DNA from: Variovorax beijingensis
GTDB lineage: Bacteria > Pseudomonadota > Gammaproteobacteria > Burkholderiales > Burkholderiaceae_C
Reading direction: 5' to 3'
DNA length: 64,000 bases
NCBI RefSeq assembly: GCF_007828835.1
Contig: NZ_VIVL01000003.1
Location: forward strand, 310,001-374,000
The notes under the pieces are model-generated. The model was not told the DNA's origin and did no database searches. It saw only the letters and a program-made list of their open reading frames with translations. The position numbers and the translations under genes are program-made. This document shows, piece by piece, positions 8,301-17,615 of this stretch (position 1 is its first letter; every line of letters begins with the position of its first letter).

Positions 8301-10890
8301 CCAGGGCGTTGGCCAGCAGCGTGAGGTTCGGGCCCACCGAAACCACGCCCGTGTTCTCGTTGCCGGCGCCGGCCGCGGTGCTGCCGCGGATCTCGATGCT
8401 GCCGCCGCCGCCCGTACCGCTGGCGTCCGCGAGGCCGCTGGCGTCCGCCGTCGATTGCGCGAGGATGTTGCGCCCCGTCACGCCGATGCTGCCGCCCATG
8501 CCGGTGGCGCTGGCGGCATCGAGCAGCGTGCCCTCGAAGGCGCCGGCTGTCAGGCTCACATCGCCCGTGCCGGCCGCGACCCGGATGCTGCCGCCCGCGG
8601 CATGCAGCCCGTCGGTCTGCTGGGACGACGAAAGCCGCACACCAAAGGGGGTGACCGTCGCGTCCAGCGGCGCGAAGCCCAGCGCCGCGCCGTTGCCGTC
8701 ATAGCCGAAGCCCGCGCTGCCGGCCGTGCCGGTGATCGCGATGCTGCGGCCTGCGCCGGCCTCGACCCGCGTGTCATCGATCATCACGCCATTCGAAGCG
8801 CCCACGGTGTAGCTGGAACCGAATTCGACAGCTTGCGTGCGCAGGCCGGCGGCCATGCCCGACAGGTCGCCGCCCTGGCCCGTGATGCGCACATCGCCGC
8901 CGGTGGCCAGCTTCGCGCCGGTGATCCGTACGCCGGCGCCGTCCGGGGGCTCGCCGACCGGGCCGCCGCCGGTCCAGTCGCGCACCGTCCCGGTCAGGGC
9001 GATGTCGCCGCTCGCCGAAGACAGTGCGACCGAATAGTCGTCGCCGTTCAGCCGCACGCCCGAGCCTCCCGCGGCGCCGCGGCCGGCCAGGGTGATGCCG
9101 CCGGCCTGCGTGCGGAGCGTGCTGTCGCCGTCGATGCGCACACCATCGGTGGCGCTCAGGAAGCCGCTGCCCACCTCGGCGGTGCCGCCTTCGCCGCGCA
9201 GCGAAATGCGCCCCGCCCCGAGCGTGCTCAAGGTGCTGCCGCCCAGCCAGACGCCGCTGCGAATATCGCCGGCGCCATCGGCGTCCGGGCCCTTGACCTG
9301 CCCGCCGATCGCTCGCCCGTTGTCGCTGTCGCCCTGCCCGAAGAAGCGGATGTTCCCGCCGTTGGCATCGATGCGCGCGCGGTCCAGCCGGATGGCCGCC
9401 GCAATGCCGTTGGCCTGGCCGGCCTCGGCGGCGGCCAGGCCCTGCGCGTCGGCATTGAACTCGACGTTCAGCGCGCCGCTGGTGGAAGCGATCGTTGCAC
9501 CTTGGCCCTCGGCCGCCCAGCGCATGTCGATGTTGCCCACCGAATTCACGCGCAGCGTGGCCGTGCCGCCGCCGTCCTTGATCACCTGGGCGCCGGGCTG
9601 GAACACGACGGCGTCGTTGATCTGCGCCACCTTGCTGGACGAACGCGTGGTCAGCGTCACGTCGGTGCCCTGGCTCAGCGCCTTGCCGATGACGCTGGCC
9701 GCGATGTTGCCGGCGTCGGCATCGGCCACGATCGAGAGATTGCGTCCCGCCTCGGCCGTCCAGCTGCCGTTGCCGCCGCCTGCATTGCCGCCGGCGGCGA
9801 TCTGCGCGCCCGCCAGCACGCTCAGGTTGCCGGCCGTGGTGCGGATGCTGCCGCCGGCCACGCCGGCCGCAGTGCCGCGCGCATCCAGCGTGCCGCTCAC
9901 CTCGAGGCCCGCACCGCTGTCGACCTGCGCGCCGATGGCCTCGAGCACGATCTCGCCGCCGCGCTCGACCAGCGAACGCGCGCGCACCGTGCCGCTCTGG
10001 TTGACCACCTGCTGCACCAGCCCGGAGGCGCCCACCAGCACCACGCGCCCGCCGTCGGCCGTGATGGTGCCGGTGTTCATCACCAGCGCCTTGGTGGTGG
10101 GATCGGTCGCCTGAACGCTGGCCACCGACGTGTTCATGAGCCCGCCTTCGACCGGCACCGTGAACTTCGTCAGCCCGTCGCCCTCGAAGTCCAGCGTCAC
10201 CCGGGCGCCCGACACGAGGCCCGCCGAACCGCGCGCCACGTTGATCTCGCCTTCGTTGCGCACCAGCGCGCCGATCAGCCCGAGCGTGCCGCCCTCGCCC
10301 ACGCTGATGACCGCACCGGGCTGGACCGTCACGCGGGCAATGCTGTTGGCATCGTTGAGGCCGCCGCCGAACAGCAGTTGGCTGCCCTTGCCCACCACGC
10401 TGCCCTCCTTGGCGATCTGGCTGTCGCTGATGTCCAGCGTGGACGCCACCAGCCCGCCGACGTTCACCTGGGCGGTGCTGCCGAAGAGAACGCCCGAGGG
10501 ATTGACCACGAACACGTGCCCGTTGGCCGACAGCGTGCCGTTGATGACCGACTGCTCGATCACTCCGCCGGTGCCCACCACGCGGTTGAGCATCACGCTC
10601 GCGGCGCCCATCTGCTGGTTGATGTCCAGCGTCTTGCCGCCGGCCAGCGAAAACGCATTCCAGTTGACGATGGCGTTCATCGTGCTCTGGTTGAGCCTCT
10701 GCATGGCCGCCGTGCCATTGGGCGCGACGCTCACATTGCCGAACACCACATTGCCGCTCTGCGGAAAGCCCGTCGGCAGGTTGAGCTGCGCCCAGGCCGG
10801 CACCATGCCCATGCAGGCCAGCGACAGCACGAGCGGCCGCACGCGCCAGTGCCGCGGCAGGGCTTTCGCGGAAAGATCATGGTTTCTCAT
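5353..10890 (-). CDS. TpsA-type filamentous hemagglutinin / adhesin
   Basis: A 1845-residue exoprotein of the two-partner secretion family. Residues 1-34 form a signal peptide ending in AWA. The TPS secretion domain follows, with LNRVVGTGG near residue 102 and NPSGVLFG at 130-137, the hallmark that TpsB recognises. The rest is a long glycine-, alanine- and threonine-rich beta-helix made of imperfect repeats, then an MBG-like segment near residues 1690-1770 that ends in VVPGTLTVT. The last residues carry cysteines (TSCVATDRKNGCADF), unusual for a secreted beta-helix, with more in HCAYLGLC. I see no contact-dependent-inhibition toxin domain. It starts 7 bases after tpsB. It should be exported by Sec and then by TpsB to the cell surface. 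Confidence 0.92.
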   Translation of the reverse strand: MRNHDLSAKALPRHWRVRPLVLSLACMGMVPAWAQLNLPTGFPQSGNVVFGNVSVAPNGTAAMQRLNQSTMNAIVNWNAFSLAGGKTLDINQQMGAASVMLNRVVGTGGVIEQSVINGTLSANGHVFVVNPSGVLFGSTAQVNVGGLVASTLDISDSQIAKEGSVVGKGSQLLFGGGLNDANSIARVTVQPGAVISVGEGGTLGLIGALVRNEGEINVARGSAGLVSGARVTLDFEGDGLTKFTVPVEGGLMNTSVASVQATDPTTKALVMNTGTITADGGRVVLVGASGLVQQVVNQSGTVRARSLVERGGEIVLEAIGAQVDSGAGLEVSGTLDARGTAAGVAGGSIRTTAGNLSVLAGAQIAAGGNAGGGNGSWTAEAGRNLSIVADADAGNIAASVIGKALSQGTDVTLTTRSSSKVAQINDAVVFQPGAQVIKDGGGTATLRVNSVGNIDMRWAAEGQGATIASTSGALNVEFNADAQGLAAAEAGQANGIAAAIRLDRARIDANGGNIRFFGQGDSDNGRAIGGQVKGPDADGAGDIRSGVWLGGSTLSTLGAGRISLRGEGGTAEVGSGFLSATDGVRIDGDSTLRTQAGGITLAGRGAAGGSGVRLNGDDYSVALSSASGDIALTGTVRDWTGGGPVGEPPDGAGVRITGAKLATGGDVRITGQGGDLSGMAAGLRTQAVEFGSSYTVGASNGVMIDDTRVEAGAGRSIAITGTAGSAGFGYDGNGAALGFAPLDATVTPFGVRLSSSQQTDGLHAAGGSIRVAAGTGDVSLTAGAFEGTLLDAASATGMGGSIGVTGRNILAQSTADASGLADASGTGGGGSIEIRGSTAAGAGNENTGVVSVGPNLTLLANALGSGNGGSITVVGERSVRAFGDLQARGGSAGGNGGMIETSGGSFDVSGIRVDASAPAGLAGRWIVDPYDVTIVHGAAGGGSLPTNPFDPVATSTIQDGDINSALNTGTSVTITTGTAGTDAGDIRFGSGMLIERTAGSAPLVFELNAAHSIGDRVFSSSYLAPIIRSTTGPMDVIFNAGSGGALDGYVHYFGNTGADQAVISTNGGRVLAHATGTGYAEVVFNSASIDTGGGELRLQTDGPSTTQFVALSGDVHTRGGSVTLDSGFVGGSPAFSDINIDVDGTIDTGGGAVSIHAHGVGGIYDSVTSRFNNQIITNGGAVSILNGQTGAPSGFVLLQGTRIDTRVGQSDVGAGGDVSIAGGGVSLNGARIDSATGDVAITGTGGTGQSGSAVQLDSLFLRAVGVPVPTAISTTSGNVLVRGVQDFDRGSSAFNATHGVLVTGGSSITTGSGSIALQGLFASAVVDGTDSGVRLENGARLATTGGGSIELTGSSLQGTPGVSIQPGLLSTGAPGAAPQVQSSGNLVLRASNDGSAPALAIDVPVSAAGTINLRPGGMDASLNAFDATAAAITVGGAAGGGFTLSDALMSRLNAPSVVVGSNTHAGTITVAGALATGGALTLQNEGVGGGAGGIVLNGAVTADRLGLLSAGDITQTVKAPITAQHLLARSSRGSVLLDQAANNVSENTLGGGAAGAFRYQDVDGVRIGALSVTGFDAGTNQPQVVSATSMAADTVFVRTLSGDLTLDTAVTSTSGTDLVAAARFQNAGGGSLGGAPWRIWADTWVGESRGGLAGSGATPNLFHCAYLGLCTVSITPGDNHFIYAQQPRATVVIGDASRPFGMANPPFGFTIGGLILGDGTAGFMGTPTSLAGIFSPAGRYAINGSFTSAAGYAVDVVPGTLTVTANLRRPDFPGSDLVRELPNTNTYTFDRNLGAPPICFATGPLEGERAQQDGDLLAREWSRVRSRPNLTSCVATDRKNGCADF

Positions 10891-10897
10891 GCTGCCC

Positions 10898-12628
10898 TCA
10901 GAAGGTCTTTTGCGCCTGCACGTACAGCCGCGGGTTGCGCCCGCCGCCGTCGGTGCGCGCCGGGTCGGTGCCGGCGCGCCAGGCCAGCGTGGCGTTGATG
11001 GTGAAGTTGCCGGGCCGCGTCCAGCTCAGGCCGATGCCCGCGCCGCGCAAGCTGCGCGAATGGGAGCCGGCATCGAAGATCGTCGGGTTCTTCGTCGGGC
11101 GGCCGCGCGCCGCGTCGTAGAACACGAAGGGCGTGAACTCGGCGTCGAACGACCAGCGCCATTCCACGGTGCCGATCACGCCCTGGTCCACCAGCAGTTC
11201 GCCCGAGGGGTAGGCGCGCACGGCACGCGCGCCGCCCAGCGAGAGCTTTTCCGAGGCGTCGAGGTTCTTGCTGGCCCACTGCCCGCCCAGCGCCAGGTAC
11301 AGCGAGTGCCGGGGCAGCACCGCCTGCAGGCGCGAGAGCTGGAAGGTGGCCTTGGTGAAGCCGCCTTCGGTGCGGTGGCCGCCCGGGCCCTGGTCGGTCT
11401 GCAGGCTGTCGGCATCGCGGATCGAGAGCCGGCCGTGATAGAGATTGCCGGTGCTCGCCCAGTAGCCGCCGCCCAGCCAGTCGTCGCGGCGCTCCCAGGT
11501 CCAGCCCAGGCCGAAGCCGCGCACCCGCTTGCGCGCCGAGAAGTCGACCGCCGTGTACTCGTCGGTGAGCTTCTTGCTGTCGGCCGACAGCCGCAGGAAG
11601 AGGTTGTGCTGGCGCTGGCGGATCAGCGGATAGCTCAGCGAGACGTCGAACACGTCGGCCTTGCCCTGGGCGCCCAGCTCCGAAAACTCGCCGCCCAGCT
11701 CGTAGTTGACGCGTGCCAGCCCGACGCCGGCGCGCAGGCCGCTGCTGCCGATCGGCGCCTCGTAGGCGACGCGGCCGAACTGCAGCGCATTGCCGTTGGA
11801 GACCATGGCGCGCACGTCCAGGTTGTCGCCGATGCCGAAGGGGCTCGCCCAGCGCATCGTGCCGCCGAGGCGGTAGCGGCCGGATTCCTTGGTGCCGTGG
11901 TTGTCGGCCTCGGCCGCGAAGGCCCAGCGCGGCGCCGCCGCCACTTCCACCGACAGGTCGGTGGTGCCCGGTTGCGTGCCTTCCTGCAGCGCGGACGAGA
12001 CCTTGATGCCGGGCTGGTCCGACAGCAGCAGCATCGAGCGCTCGTAGGCCGGCGCGTTCACGGCCTCCCCGGGCTGCAATGGCGCAAGGAATCCGCGCAC
12101 GCGCGCCTCGCCGACGGGCGCATCGGGTGCAACGATCACCTCGACCTTGCCGAGCCGGCCTTCGATGACGCTGATCTCGACGATGCCGTCGCGCACGGTC
12201 TGCACGGGCACCACGGCCTGCGCGAGGAAGTAGCCGCGCTCCTTGTAGCGCGCGGTGATGGCCTGCGCCAGGCTTTCGAGATCGCCGAGCGTGACGTCGC
12301 GCCCGATGTAGGGCGCGGTGATGCTCTGCAGTTCCTCGTTGCTCAGTGCCTTGACACCGTTGAGCCGCAGGTCGTTGAGCTTGAACTTGGCGGCGGGAGC
12401 TTGCGGCGGCGCGGGCAGGCTTTGCGGTGCCACGGTGCCGGTGGCCTGCGCGAGCGGGCGGTCGCAGCTGCCGCAGGGGTCCTTGGTTGGCAGCAGCGCG
12501 TTGGCATCGGGTTCTGCTGCATGTGCGCGCTGGACGGCAACAAGCAGCGTGGCGCTCACCAGGGCGGTGGCGGCAAGGGCGACCGGCGTGGAGCGTTGGA
12601 TGGCGCGCATCCCGGTTGTTCTTTTCAT
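10898..12628 (-). CDS. TpsB outer-membrane transporter (ShlB/FhaC/HecB family)
   Basis: A 576-residue Omp85-type pore that exports the TpsA partner encoded directly downstream. A signal peptide ending near residue 37 (QRAHA) precedes a short linker. A POTRA domain (about 82-157, with RYKERGYFLAQAVVP) is followed by a 16-strand beta-barrel region. The RAYPSGE segment corresponds to the VRGY/F lid-lock motif of the family, and the chain ends in phenylalanine (QKTF), as outer-membrane barrels do. The ATG at 12628 lies one base after the CHAT gene's stop and has a GGGGAGC ribosome-binding site inside the end of that gene, indicating tight coupling. The family is confident; the CHAT link is from gene order. 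Confidence 0.93.
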   Translation of the reverse strand: MKRTTGMRAIQRSTPVALAATALVSATLLVAVQRAHAAEPDANALLPTKDPCGSCDRPLAQATGTVAPQSLPAPPQAPAAKFKLNDLRLNGVKALSNEELQSITAPYIGRDVTLGDLESLAQAITARYKERGYFLAQAVVPVQTVRDGIVEISVIEGRLGKVEVIVAPDAPVGEARVRGFLAPLQPGEAVNAPAYERSMLLLSDQPGIKVSSALQEGTQPGTTDLSVEVAAAPRWAFAAEADNHGTKESGRYRLGGTMRWASPFGIGDNLDVRAMVSNGNALQFGRVAYEAPIGSSGLRAGVGLARVNYELGGEFSELGAQGKADVFDVSLSYPLIRQRQHNLFLRLSADSKKLTDEYTAVDFSARKRVRGFGLGWTWERRDDWLGGGYWASTGNLYHGRLSIRDADSLQTDQGPGGHRTEGGFTKATFQLSRLQAVLPRHSLYLALGGQWASKNLDASEKLSLGGARAVRAYPSGELLVDQGVIGTVEWRWSFDAEFTPFVFYDAARGRPTKNPTIFDAGSHSRSLRGAGIGLSWTRPGNFTINATLAWRAGTDPARTDGGGRNPRLYVQAQKTF

Positions 12629-12629
12629 G

Positions 12630-14780
12630 TCAGCTCCCCACCGTGAGACGCCAGTTGCCGATCAGGTTGAACGGCGCCCAGAAGAAGGGGTGGGACATCT
12701 TGGGATCCTTCAGCACCGCCAGCTGCCCGGCCTGCATCGCCTTCTGGATGTCGCGGCCCTTGGCCAGCTCGCCATAGAGGGTGCTCATGAGCACCGCGGT
12801 CGCGTCGTCCGACACCGGCCACAGCGATGCGATCAGGCTCGAGCTGCCGGCCGAGAGAAAGGAGCGCGTGAAGCCCAGCACCTCGTCGCCCTGCGCGATG
12901 CGCCCGAGCCCCGACTCGCAGGCCGACAGCGTGACCAGCGCGGTGCCGTCCATCGGCAGGCCGAGGATCTCGTGCGCCTCCAGGAAATTCTGCTTGCCGC
13001 CCTCGTTGGCCAGCAGGATGCGCGAGTACAGCGGATCGACCGCATCGGCCTCGGCATGCGCCGCCACGTGCATCAGCGGCGAGCGCGCAGCCACGTCGCG
13101 GAACTGCGTCTTGGTGGCCGCGGCGCCCATGTACACCGCGTTGCGCGGGAACAGCTGCGCGAGCTGCTTCACCTCGACCTCGGCGCCGGGCAGGTCGTAC
13201 TTGTCCTCGATGCGCGGATTGCCGAAGGCGGTGAGCGATGCGCCCACGCGTGGCGAGCGCTGCGCGAGCTGCACCGCGATGCTGATCGAAGGCGCCACCG
13301 CCACCGGATGCGTCTCGATCACGTAGCGTCCGTCGAGCCGCAGCGCCTGGAACGGCAGGTAGTGCAGCGGCCCGTGCGGCACCACGATCAGCCGCTGCCC
13401 AGGCGCCAGGGCCAGCGGCCCGAGCAGCGCGGCGCCCAGCTTGTCGGCATTGGTGATGGCCGCGCGGCGGCCGCGCACGATGGAGTTGCGGAACACCTCG
13501 ACCAGCTCGGTGAGCTCCTCGCGGCGCACCGCCACCGTCCTGGCCTCGATGCCGGCCGGGCCGACCACCCACACCAGCAGCCGGTCGGGCAGCGAATGGA
13601 ACTGCACCACGCGCTCGTCGGGCGCCAGCATGCCCTGCAGCGCGGCCAGGTCCACGGTGGTCGCGGCGCGCTCGTTGATCTTCGCGCGGCCGCGCACCGC
13701 ATCGAGCAGCGCGCGCGAACGGCTGCGCTCGCTCACCTCGAAGGCCTGCCGCGCATCGCCCGCGTCGCTGTAGATCGCAACGCCGCGCTCGAACACCGAC
13801 TGCAGGTCCGAGAACAGGCCCATCTTGAATTCTTCGCTGCGGAACCTGGCGCGCACCTGGTCGATGCCGCCCAGCGCGCGCGCCACGGCCTCGGCCGCGG
13901 CCTGCTTCTGGCCGAGCGCGAGCTCGCTGCGCGCCACGCCGTCCCAGGCCCAGAGGCGGTAGTACTCGGTGTCGGTGCCGACCTGCCGCGCGGTGAGCGC
14001 GCGGTAGAGGTCGCGCGCCTCGGCCGGCTTGTTCTCGGCCAGCAGCAGCCGCGCGCGGGTGCGGTCGAGCTGCGCCGTGAGCGGCGCGTCCCGGGGCGGC
14101 GCCATGCCCCCTAGCACCTCGCGCGCCCTGGTGGCGTCGCCCGCTTCGATCAGCGCATTGACGAGCGAGGCCTGCACCAGCGGCGCGTAGCGCGGCGAAC
14201 TGTTGGCCAGCGCCTCGTCATAGCTGATCACGGCGCCCGCGTAGTCGCCGCGGCGCGTGCGCACATCGCCGATCACCTTCTGCACCGGGCCGACCACCAG
14301 CTTGGGGTCGCGCGCCGGATGCTTGAGCGCCTCGCGCGCGAATTCCTCGGCCTTCTCGAGCTGGCCGGAATAGCTGTAGACGATGGCCAGGTCGCGGTTG
14401 GCCATGGCCAGCAGGTTCGGATCGCGCGTGGCATTGGCCAGGTGCAGCGCCTTGCTGGCGGCGCGCACGCTCTGGCGGAATTCGCCGGCCTCGGCCAGCG
14501 CCACTGCCTGGCTGCAGTACTGGTAGCCCGACAGCTTGACCGCATCCTGCCCATAGAGCACCGCGCCCTCGCTGGTCAACGCGAGCAAGGTGTCGGTGTC
14601 GGCGAGCCGGGCCTGCTCCGCCCGGCCGGCCGCGGCCTCGGCATTCGGCGCCTGCTGTTGCTGCGCCGACGCCAGGGACCCATGGCCCAGCAGAAGAATG
14701 GCTGCCAGTCCCAGCGCACCCGCGGCCCCTGCACGACGTGCCGAGCGCTCCCGTTCCGTTCTTCTCGAAAACCACGTCAT
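12630..14780 (-). CDS. TPR-CHAT domain protein (caspase-like peptidase)
   Basis: 716 residues. An N-terminal hydrophobic segment (GALGLAAILLLGHGSLASAQ, about 21-40) looks like a signal peptide, so the protein is probably periplasmic. Residues about 85-330 contain tetratricopeptide-like helices. The C-terminal CHAT domain (caspase-like clan CD) keeps the catalytic dyad, His575 in HVAAHAEAD and Cys621 in TLSACESGLG, and also has LPGAEVEV, typical of the family. It is the first gene of the tpsB-tpsA run. CHAT proteins are often encoded beside TPS adhesins, but their role there is not established. Processing of the adhesin or quality control at the transporter are guesses. Nothing in the 150 bases upstream is a clear promoter. 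Confidence 0.88.
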   Translation of the reverse strand: MTWFSRRTERERSARRAGAAGALGLAAILLLGHGSLASAQQQQAPNAEAAAGRAEQARLADTDTLLALTSEGAVLYGQDAVKLSGYQYCSQAVALAEAGEFRQSVRAASKALHLANATRDPNLLAMANRDLAIVYSYSGQLEKAEEFAREALKHPARDPKLVVGPVQKVIGDVRTRRGDYAGAVISYDEALANSSPRYAPLVQASLVNALIEAGDATRAREVLGGMAPPRDAPLTAQLDRTRARLLLAENKPAEARDLYRALTARQVGTDTEYYRLWAWDGVARSELALGQKQAAAEAVARALGGIDQVRARFRSEEFKMGLFSDLQSVFERGVAIYSDAGDARQAFEVSERSRSRALLDAVRGRAKINERAATTVDLAALQGMLAPDERVVQFHSLPDRLLVWVVGPAGIEARTVAVRREELTELVEVFRNSIVRGRRAAITNADKLGAALLGPLALAPGQRLIVVPHGPLHYLPFQALRLDGRYVIETHPVAVAPSISIAVQLAQRSPRVGASLTAFGNPRIEDKYDLPGAEVEVKQLAQLFPRNAVYMGAAATKTQFRDVAARSPLMHVAAHAEADAVDPLYSRILLANEGGKQNFLEAHEILGLPMDGTALVTLSACESGLGRIAQGDEVLGFTRSFLSAGSSSLIASLWPVSDDATAVLMSTLYGELAKGRDIQKAMQAGQLAVLKDPKMSHPFFWAPFNLIGNWRLTVGS

Positions 14781-14930
14781 TGGACCCCCGCGCGCGGCCC
14801 GTGTGCCCGCGGTTGCGGGGGTCGACGCCGCGGAAGTGCGCGCCGTTCAGGCCTCGTGGGGAAAGTCTAGGAGCGGCCCCCTGCCGCGCCTATTCGCAAG
14901 AAGGCCTAGCGCGAACGGACTAGGACCTGT

Positions 14931-17117
14931 TCACGCAGGAATCGCATCGATGTTGGCGCGGTCCCAGTGGCGGTGCTTGGCAATCGCGGCAATGAAGGCC
15001 TGCGCGATCTGCGTCGCCTCGCTGGTGTCGCCGAGGTTGGTGACCGGCGTGGCCGCGACGATGACGCCCGCCGGTGCATCGCCCTGCTGCGCGTTGGCAC
15101 CGATGCCGAGCGTGGAGAGCAGCTGCACGCCGTCGCCCACGGTGCAGATCGCCTTGCAGTGCTTGTATGCCTCGAGCACGAAGTGCACCGCATCGCCCAT
15201 GCCCGCCAGCGACGCGACGCCCTGGGCGCCGCCGGGGATCAGCACGGCATCGAACACGACCGATGGCCCGTTGGCAAAGGTCATGTCGACGTCGATCTGC
15301 CGCTTCGACGCGCTGGCGATGGTGCCCAGGCGCGCGCCCACCACCTTGCACTTGCCGCCGGCCTGCTCGAGCGCATCGCGGATCGGCTTGAGCGAGGCGG
15401 AGTCGATGCCGTCGGCCGCGAGGATCGCGATCTTTCGCGTGCGGATCGAGCCGTCGCCGCTGTCGGCCATGCTGAGCGCGGGCGACTCCTCGATGGGCAG
15501 GATCATGCGGTGCTCGCGGTAGCCCGCGCGGCCCGCGGCCGCCTTGGCGTCCGGCGCGCCGATGCCCAGCGGCTCGGCCACGCGGCGCGCAAGCTTCTCG
15601 TCGACGTGCGCCAGGTTGTCGACCATGCGCTGGCGGATGGCCGGCACGTCGACCTTGGAGAGCTCGAAGCGGAAGGCCGCAACGATGTGCTCCTTCTCGG
15701 CCGCGCTCTGGCTGTTGAAGAACAGCCGCGCCTGCGTGAAGTGGTCGTCGAAGCTCGGGCTGCGCCGCCGTACCTTGGGCGACTCGAGTTCGTCGGGATG
15801 CGGCTGGAAGCCGACGCTGCCGCCGTCGACCCTGAACTCCTTGCCGTCGCCCAGCGAGTTGGGCTCGTAGGCCACCTGGCCGCGCGCGATGGCCTGGCGG
15901 TGCATGCCGTCGCGCTGGAAGTTGTGGAACGGGCACACGCTCTTGTTGATGGGCAGCTCGTGGAAATTGGCACCGCCCAGGCGCGAGATCTGCGTGTCGG
16001 TATAGGAGAACAGGCGCCCCTGCAGCAGCGGATCGTTGCTGAAGTCGATGCCTGGCACCACGTGCCCCGGATGGAAGGCCACCTGCTCGGTCTCGGCAAA
16101 GAAGTTCTCGGGATTGCGGTTGAGCACCAGCCGGCCGATGCGCTGCACCGGCACCATCTCCTCGGGGATCAGCTTGGTGGGATCGAGCAGGTCGAAGCCG
16201 AGCGAATCGGCCTTGTCGGGCGGCACCAGCTGCACGCCGAGCTCCCACTCGGGAAAGTCGCCCTGCTCGATCGCCTCCCACAGGTCGCGGCGGTGGAAGT
16301 CCGGGTCCTTGCCCGCGACCTTCTGTGCCTCGTCCCATGCGAGGCCGTGGATGCCGAGCTTGGGCTTCCAGTGGAACTTCACGAAGTGGCTCTCGCCGCG
16401 CAGGTTCACGAAGCGGAAGGTGTGCACGCCGAAGCCTTCCATCATGCGCAGGCTGCGCGGAATGGCACGGTCGCTCATCGCCCACATCAGCATGTGGGTG
16501 CTCTCGGGCATGAGCGAGACGAAGTCCCAGAAGGTGTCGTGCGCGCTGGCGGCCTGCGGCATCTCGTGGTGCGGCTCGGGCTTCACGGCGTGGATCAGGT
16601 CGGGGAACTTCATCGCATCCTGGATGAAGAACACCGGGATGTTGTTGCCCACGAGGTCGTAGTTGCCCTCGCGGGTGTAGAACTTGACGGCAAAGCCGCG
16701 CACGTCGCGCACCGTGTCGGCCGAGCCGCGCGAGCCGGCCACGGTGGAAAAGCGCACGAAAACGGGCGTCTTCGCGTCCGGGTCCTGCAGGAAGTCGGCG
16801 CAGGTGAACTGCGACATCGACTTGTAGACCTGGAAATAGCCATGCGCCGCCGAGCCGCGCGCATGCACCGCGCGCTCGGGAATGCGCTCGTGGTCGAAGT
16901 GCGTGATCTTCTCGCGCAGGATGAAGTCTTCGAGCAGCGTGGGCCCGCGCACCCCGGCCTTGAGCGAATTGTGGTTGTCAGGGATCTGAAGACCCTGGTT
17001 GGTCGTCAGATTGGGCGCATGATCGGTTGCGAATCCATCGAGCTGCTGCTGCTTGGCATTGCTGCCGTCGGTGGCCTTCGAGCGGCGTCCGGCGGCGGCC
17101 TTGTTCTGAGGCGTCAT
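14931..17117 (-). CDS. katE: Catalase HPII, large-subunit monofunctional catalase
   Basis: 728 residues, the size of clade II catalases. It decomposes hydrogen peroxide with a heme d- or b-type cofactor in the cytoplasm. The catalytic His is residue 85 in [10 protein letters not shown]. The distal Asn lies in VGNNIPVFF (158-159), and the heme-ligand Tyr in RLFSYTDTQ. After the catalase core a flavodoxin/DJ-1-like domain begins ([12 protein letters not shown]) and includes [10 protein letters not shown], as in E. coli HPII. In E. coli, katE is under stationary-phase control; here it neighbours other stress genes. Its ATG overlaps the stop of a small membrane-protein gene upstream (ATGA), so the two form one unit. 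Confidence 0.96.
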   Translation of the reverse strand: MTPQNKAAAGRRSKATDGSNAKQQQLDGFATDHAPNLTTNQGLQIPDNHNSLKAGVRGPTLLEDFILREKITHFDHERIPERAVHARGSAAHGYFQVYKSMSQFTCADFLQDPDAKTPVFVRFSTVAGSRGSADTVRDVRGFAVKFYTREGNYDLVGNNIPVFFIQDAMKFPDLIHAVKPEPHHEMPQAASAHDTFWDFVSLMPESTHMLMWAMSDRAIPRSLRMMEGFGVHTFRFVNLRGESHFVKFHWKPKLGIHGLAWDEAQKVAGKDPDFHRRDLWEAIEQGDFPEWELGVQLVPPDKADSLGFDLLDPTKLIPEEMVPVQRIGRLVLNRNPENFFAETEQVAFHPGHVVPGIDFSNDPLLQGRLFSYTDTQISRLGGANFHELPINKSVCPFHNFQRDGMHRQAIARGQVAYEPNSLGDGKEFRVDGGSVGFQPHPDELESPKVRRRSPSFDDHFTQARLFFNSQSAAEKEHIVAAFRFELSKVDVPAIRQRMVDNLAHVDEKLARRVAEPLGIGAPDAKAAAGRAGYREHRMILPIEESPALSMADSGDGSIRTRKIAILAADGIDSASLKPIRDALEQAGGKCKVVGARLGTIASASKRQIDVDMTFANGPSVVFDAVLIPGGAQGVASLAGMGDAVHFVLEAYKHCKAICTVGDGVQLLSTLGIGANAQQGDAPAGVIVAATPVTNLGDTSEATQIAQAFIAAIAKHRHWDRANIDAIPA

Positions 17118-17281
17118 CGAGGGTCTTTCATGGGAGGGTCAGCTTCGTTGTCGATAAAAAGGTCCAGCACGTTCACCAGCGCAATCAGGCAGATGAAGCC
17201 CGCCACGGCGGCCACCACCCAGAACAGGATTTCATCCCCCCAAGCACCGGTGAGTGAATCGAACAGCGACGACAGATCCAT
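17114..17281 (-). CDS. Small membrane protein upstream of katE
   Basis: A 55-residue protein from the ATG at 17281 with a single strong membrane helix (ILFWVVAAVAGFICLIALVNVLDLF) and an acidic tail ([13 protein letters not shown]). Its stop overlaps the katE start by four bases, so it is the leader gene of a katE operon. I do not recognise the family. Possible roles are membrane tethering or a small stress protein, with no direct support. An upstream in-frame ATG at 17335 would add 18 residues, but the shorter form places the helix and acidic tail in a normal small-protein layout. Confidence 0.65.
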   Translation of the reverse strand: MDLSSLFDSLTGAWGDEILFWVVAAVAGFICLIALVNVLDLFIDNEADPPMKDPR

Positions 17282-17409
17282 GATTCGCTCCAGCAGATCA
17301 GATTGAACACTCGATGCTTGCGCTGCGGCCTCCATGAAGCCACGAAAGCGGGTTCGCGGGGGCAGTTGCGAGCGAATCCAAAGGTTATGTTTTTCTCACA
17401 CTGTTACCC

Positions 17410-17460
17410 GTAGTGGCGCCTCGCCCGCGCTTGTGGGAGAGGCGGCGTCTACGCGGTAGG
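17410..17460 (+). repeat. 23-base phased GTAGG-like motif, region A
   Basis: The 334 bases between the small membrane-protein gene (ends 17281) and the transglutaminase gene (starts 17616) have no gene. Within them GTAG(TGG) at 17410, GTGGG at 17433 and GTAGG(AGCGC) at 17456 are spaced exactly 23 bases apart, followed by a CCTAC on the same strand at 17487. Matching pairs occur at 20430-20457 and 21666-21693. The spacing is close to two helical turns, which suits either a protein-binding array or a relic of a REP-like repeat. Confidence 0.5.
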
Positions 17461-17615
17461 AGCGCACCGACAGCGGCTGGCTGCCGCCTACGCGGGCCGG
17501 CGTGTCGGCCCGCATCCGCGCCGCAAGCGCAGCCGTACCATCGAACGCAGGCGGCACGAAGCCTGCTTGGGCATCCGTGGACCGAAGCCATTCACTCAGG
17601 GAAGAAAGAAAGAAC

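Noticed and set aside
5851..10998. A very long open frame on the plus strand opposite tpsA
   Set aside because: Third-position GC bias of the real minus-strand gene keeps stops out of this frame; its translation is a low-complexity R/A/G-rich string with no domain.
12318..14114. Plus-strand open frames opposite tpsB and the CHAT gene
   Set aside because: Same cause, high-GC shadow frames.
14967..17306. Long plus-strand open frame opposite katE
   Set aside because: Shadow of katE; no start signal and no recognisable motif.
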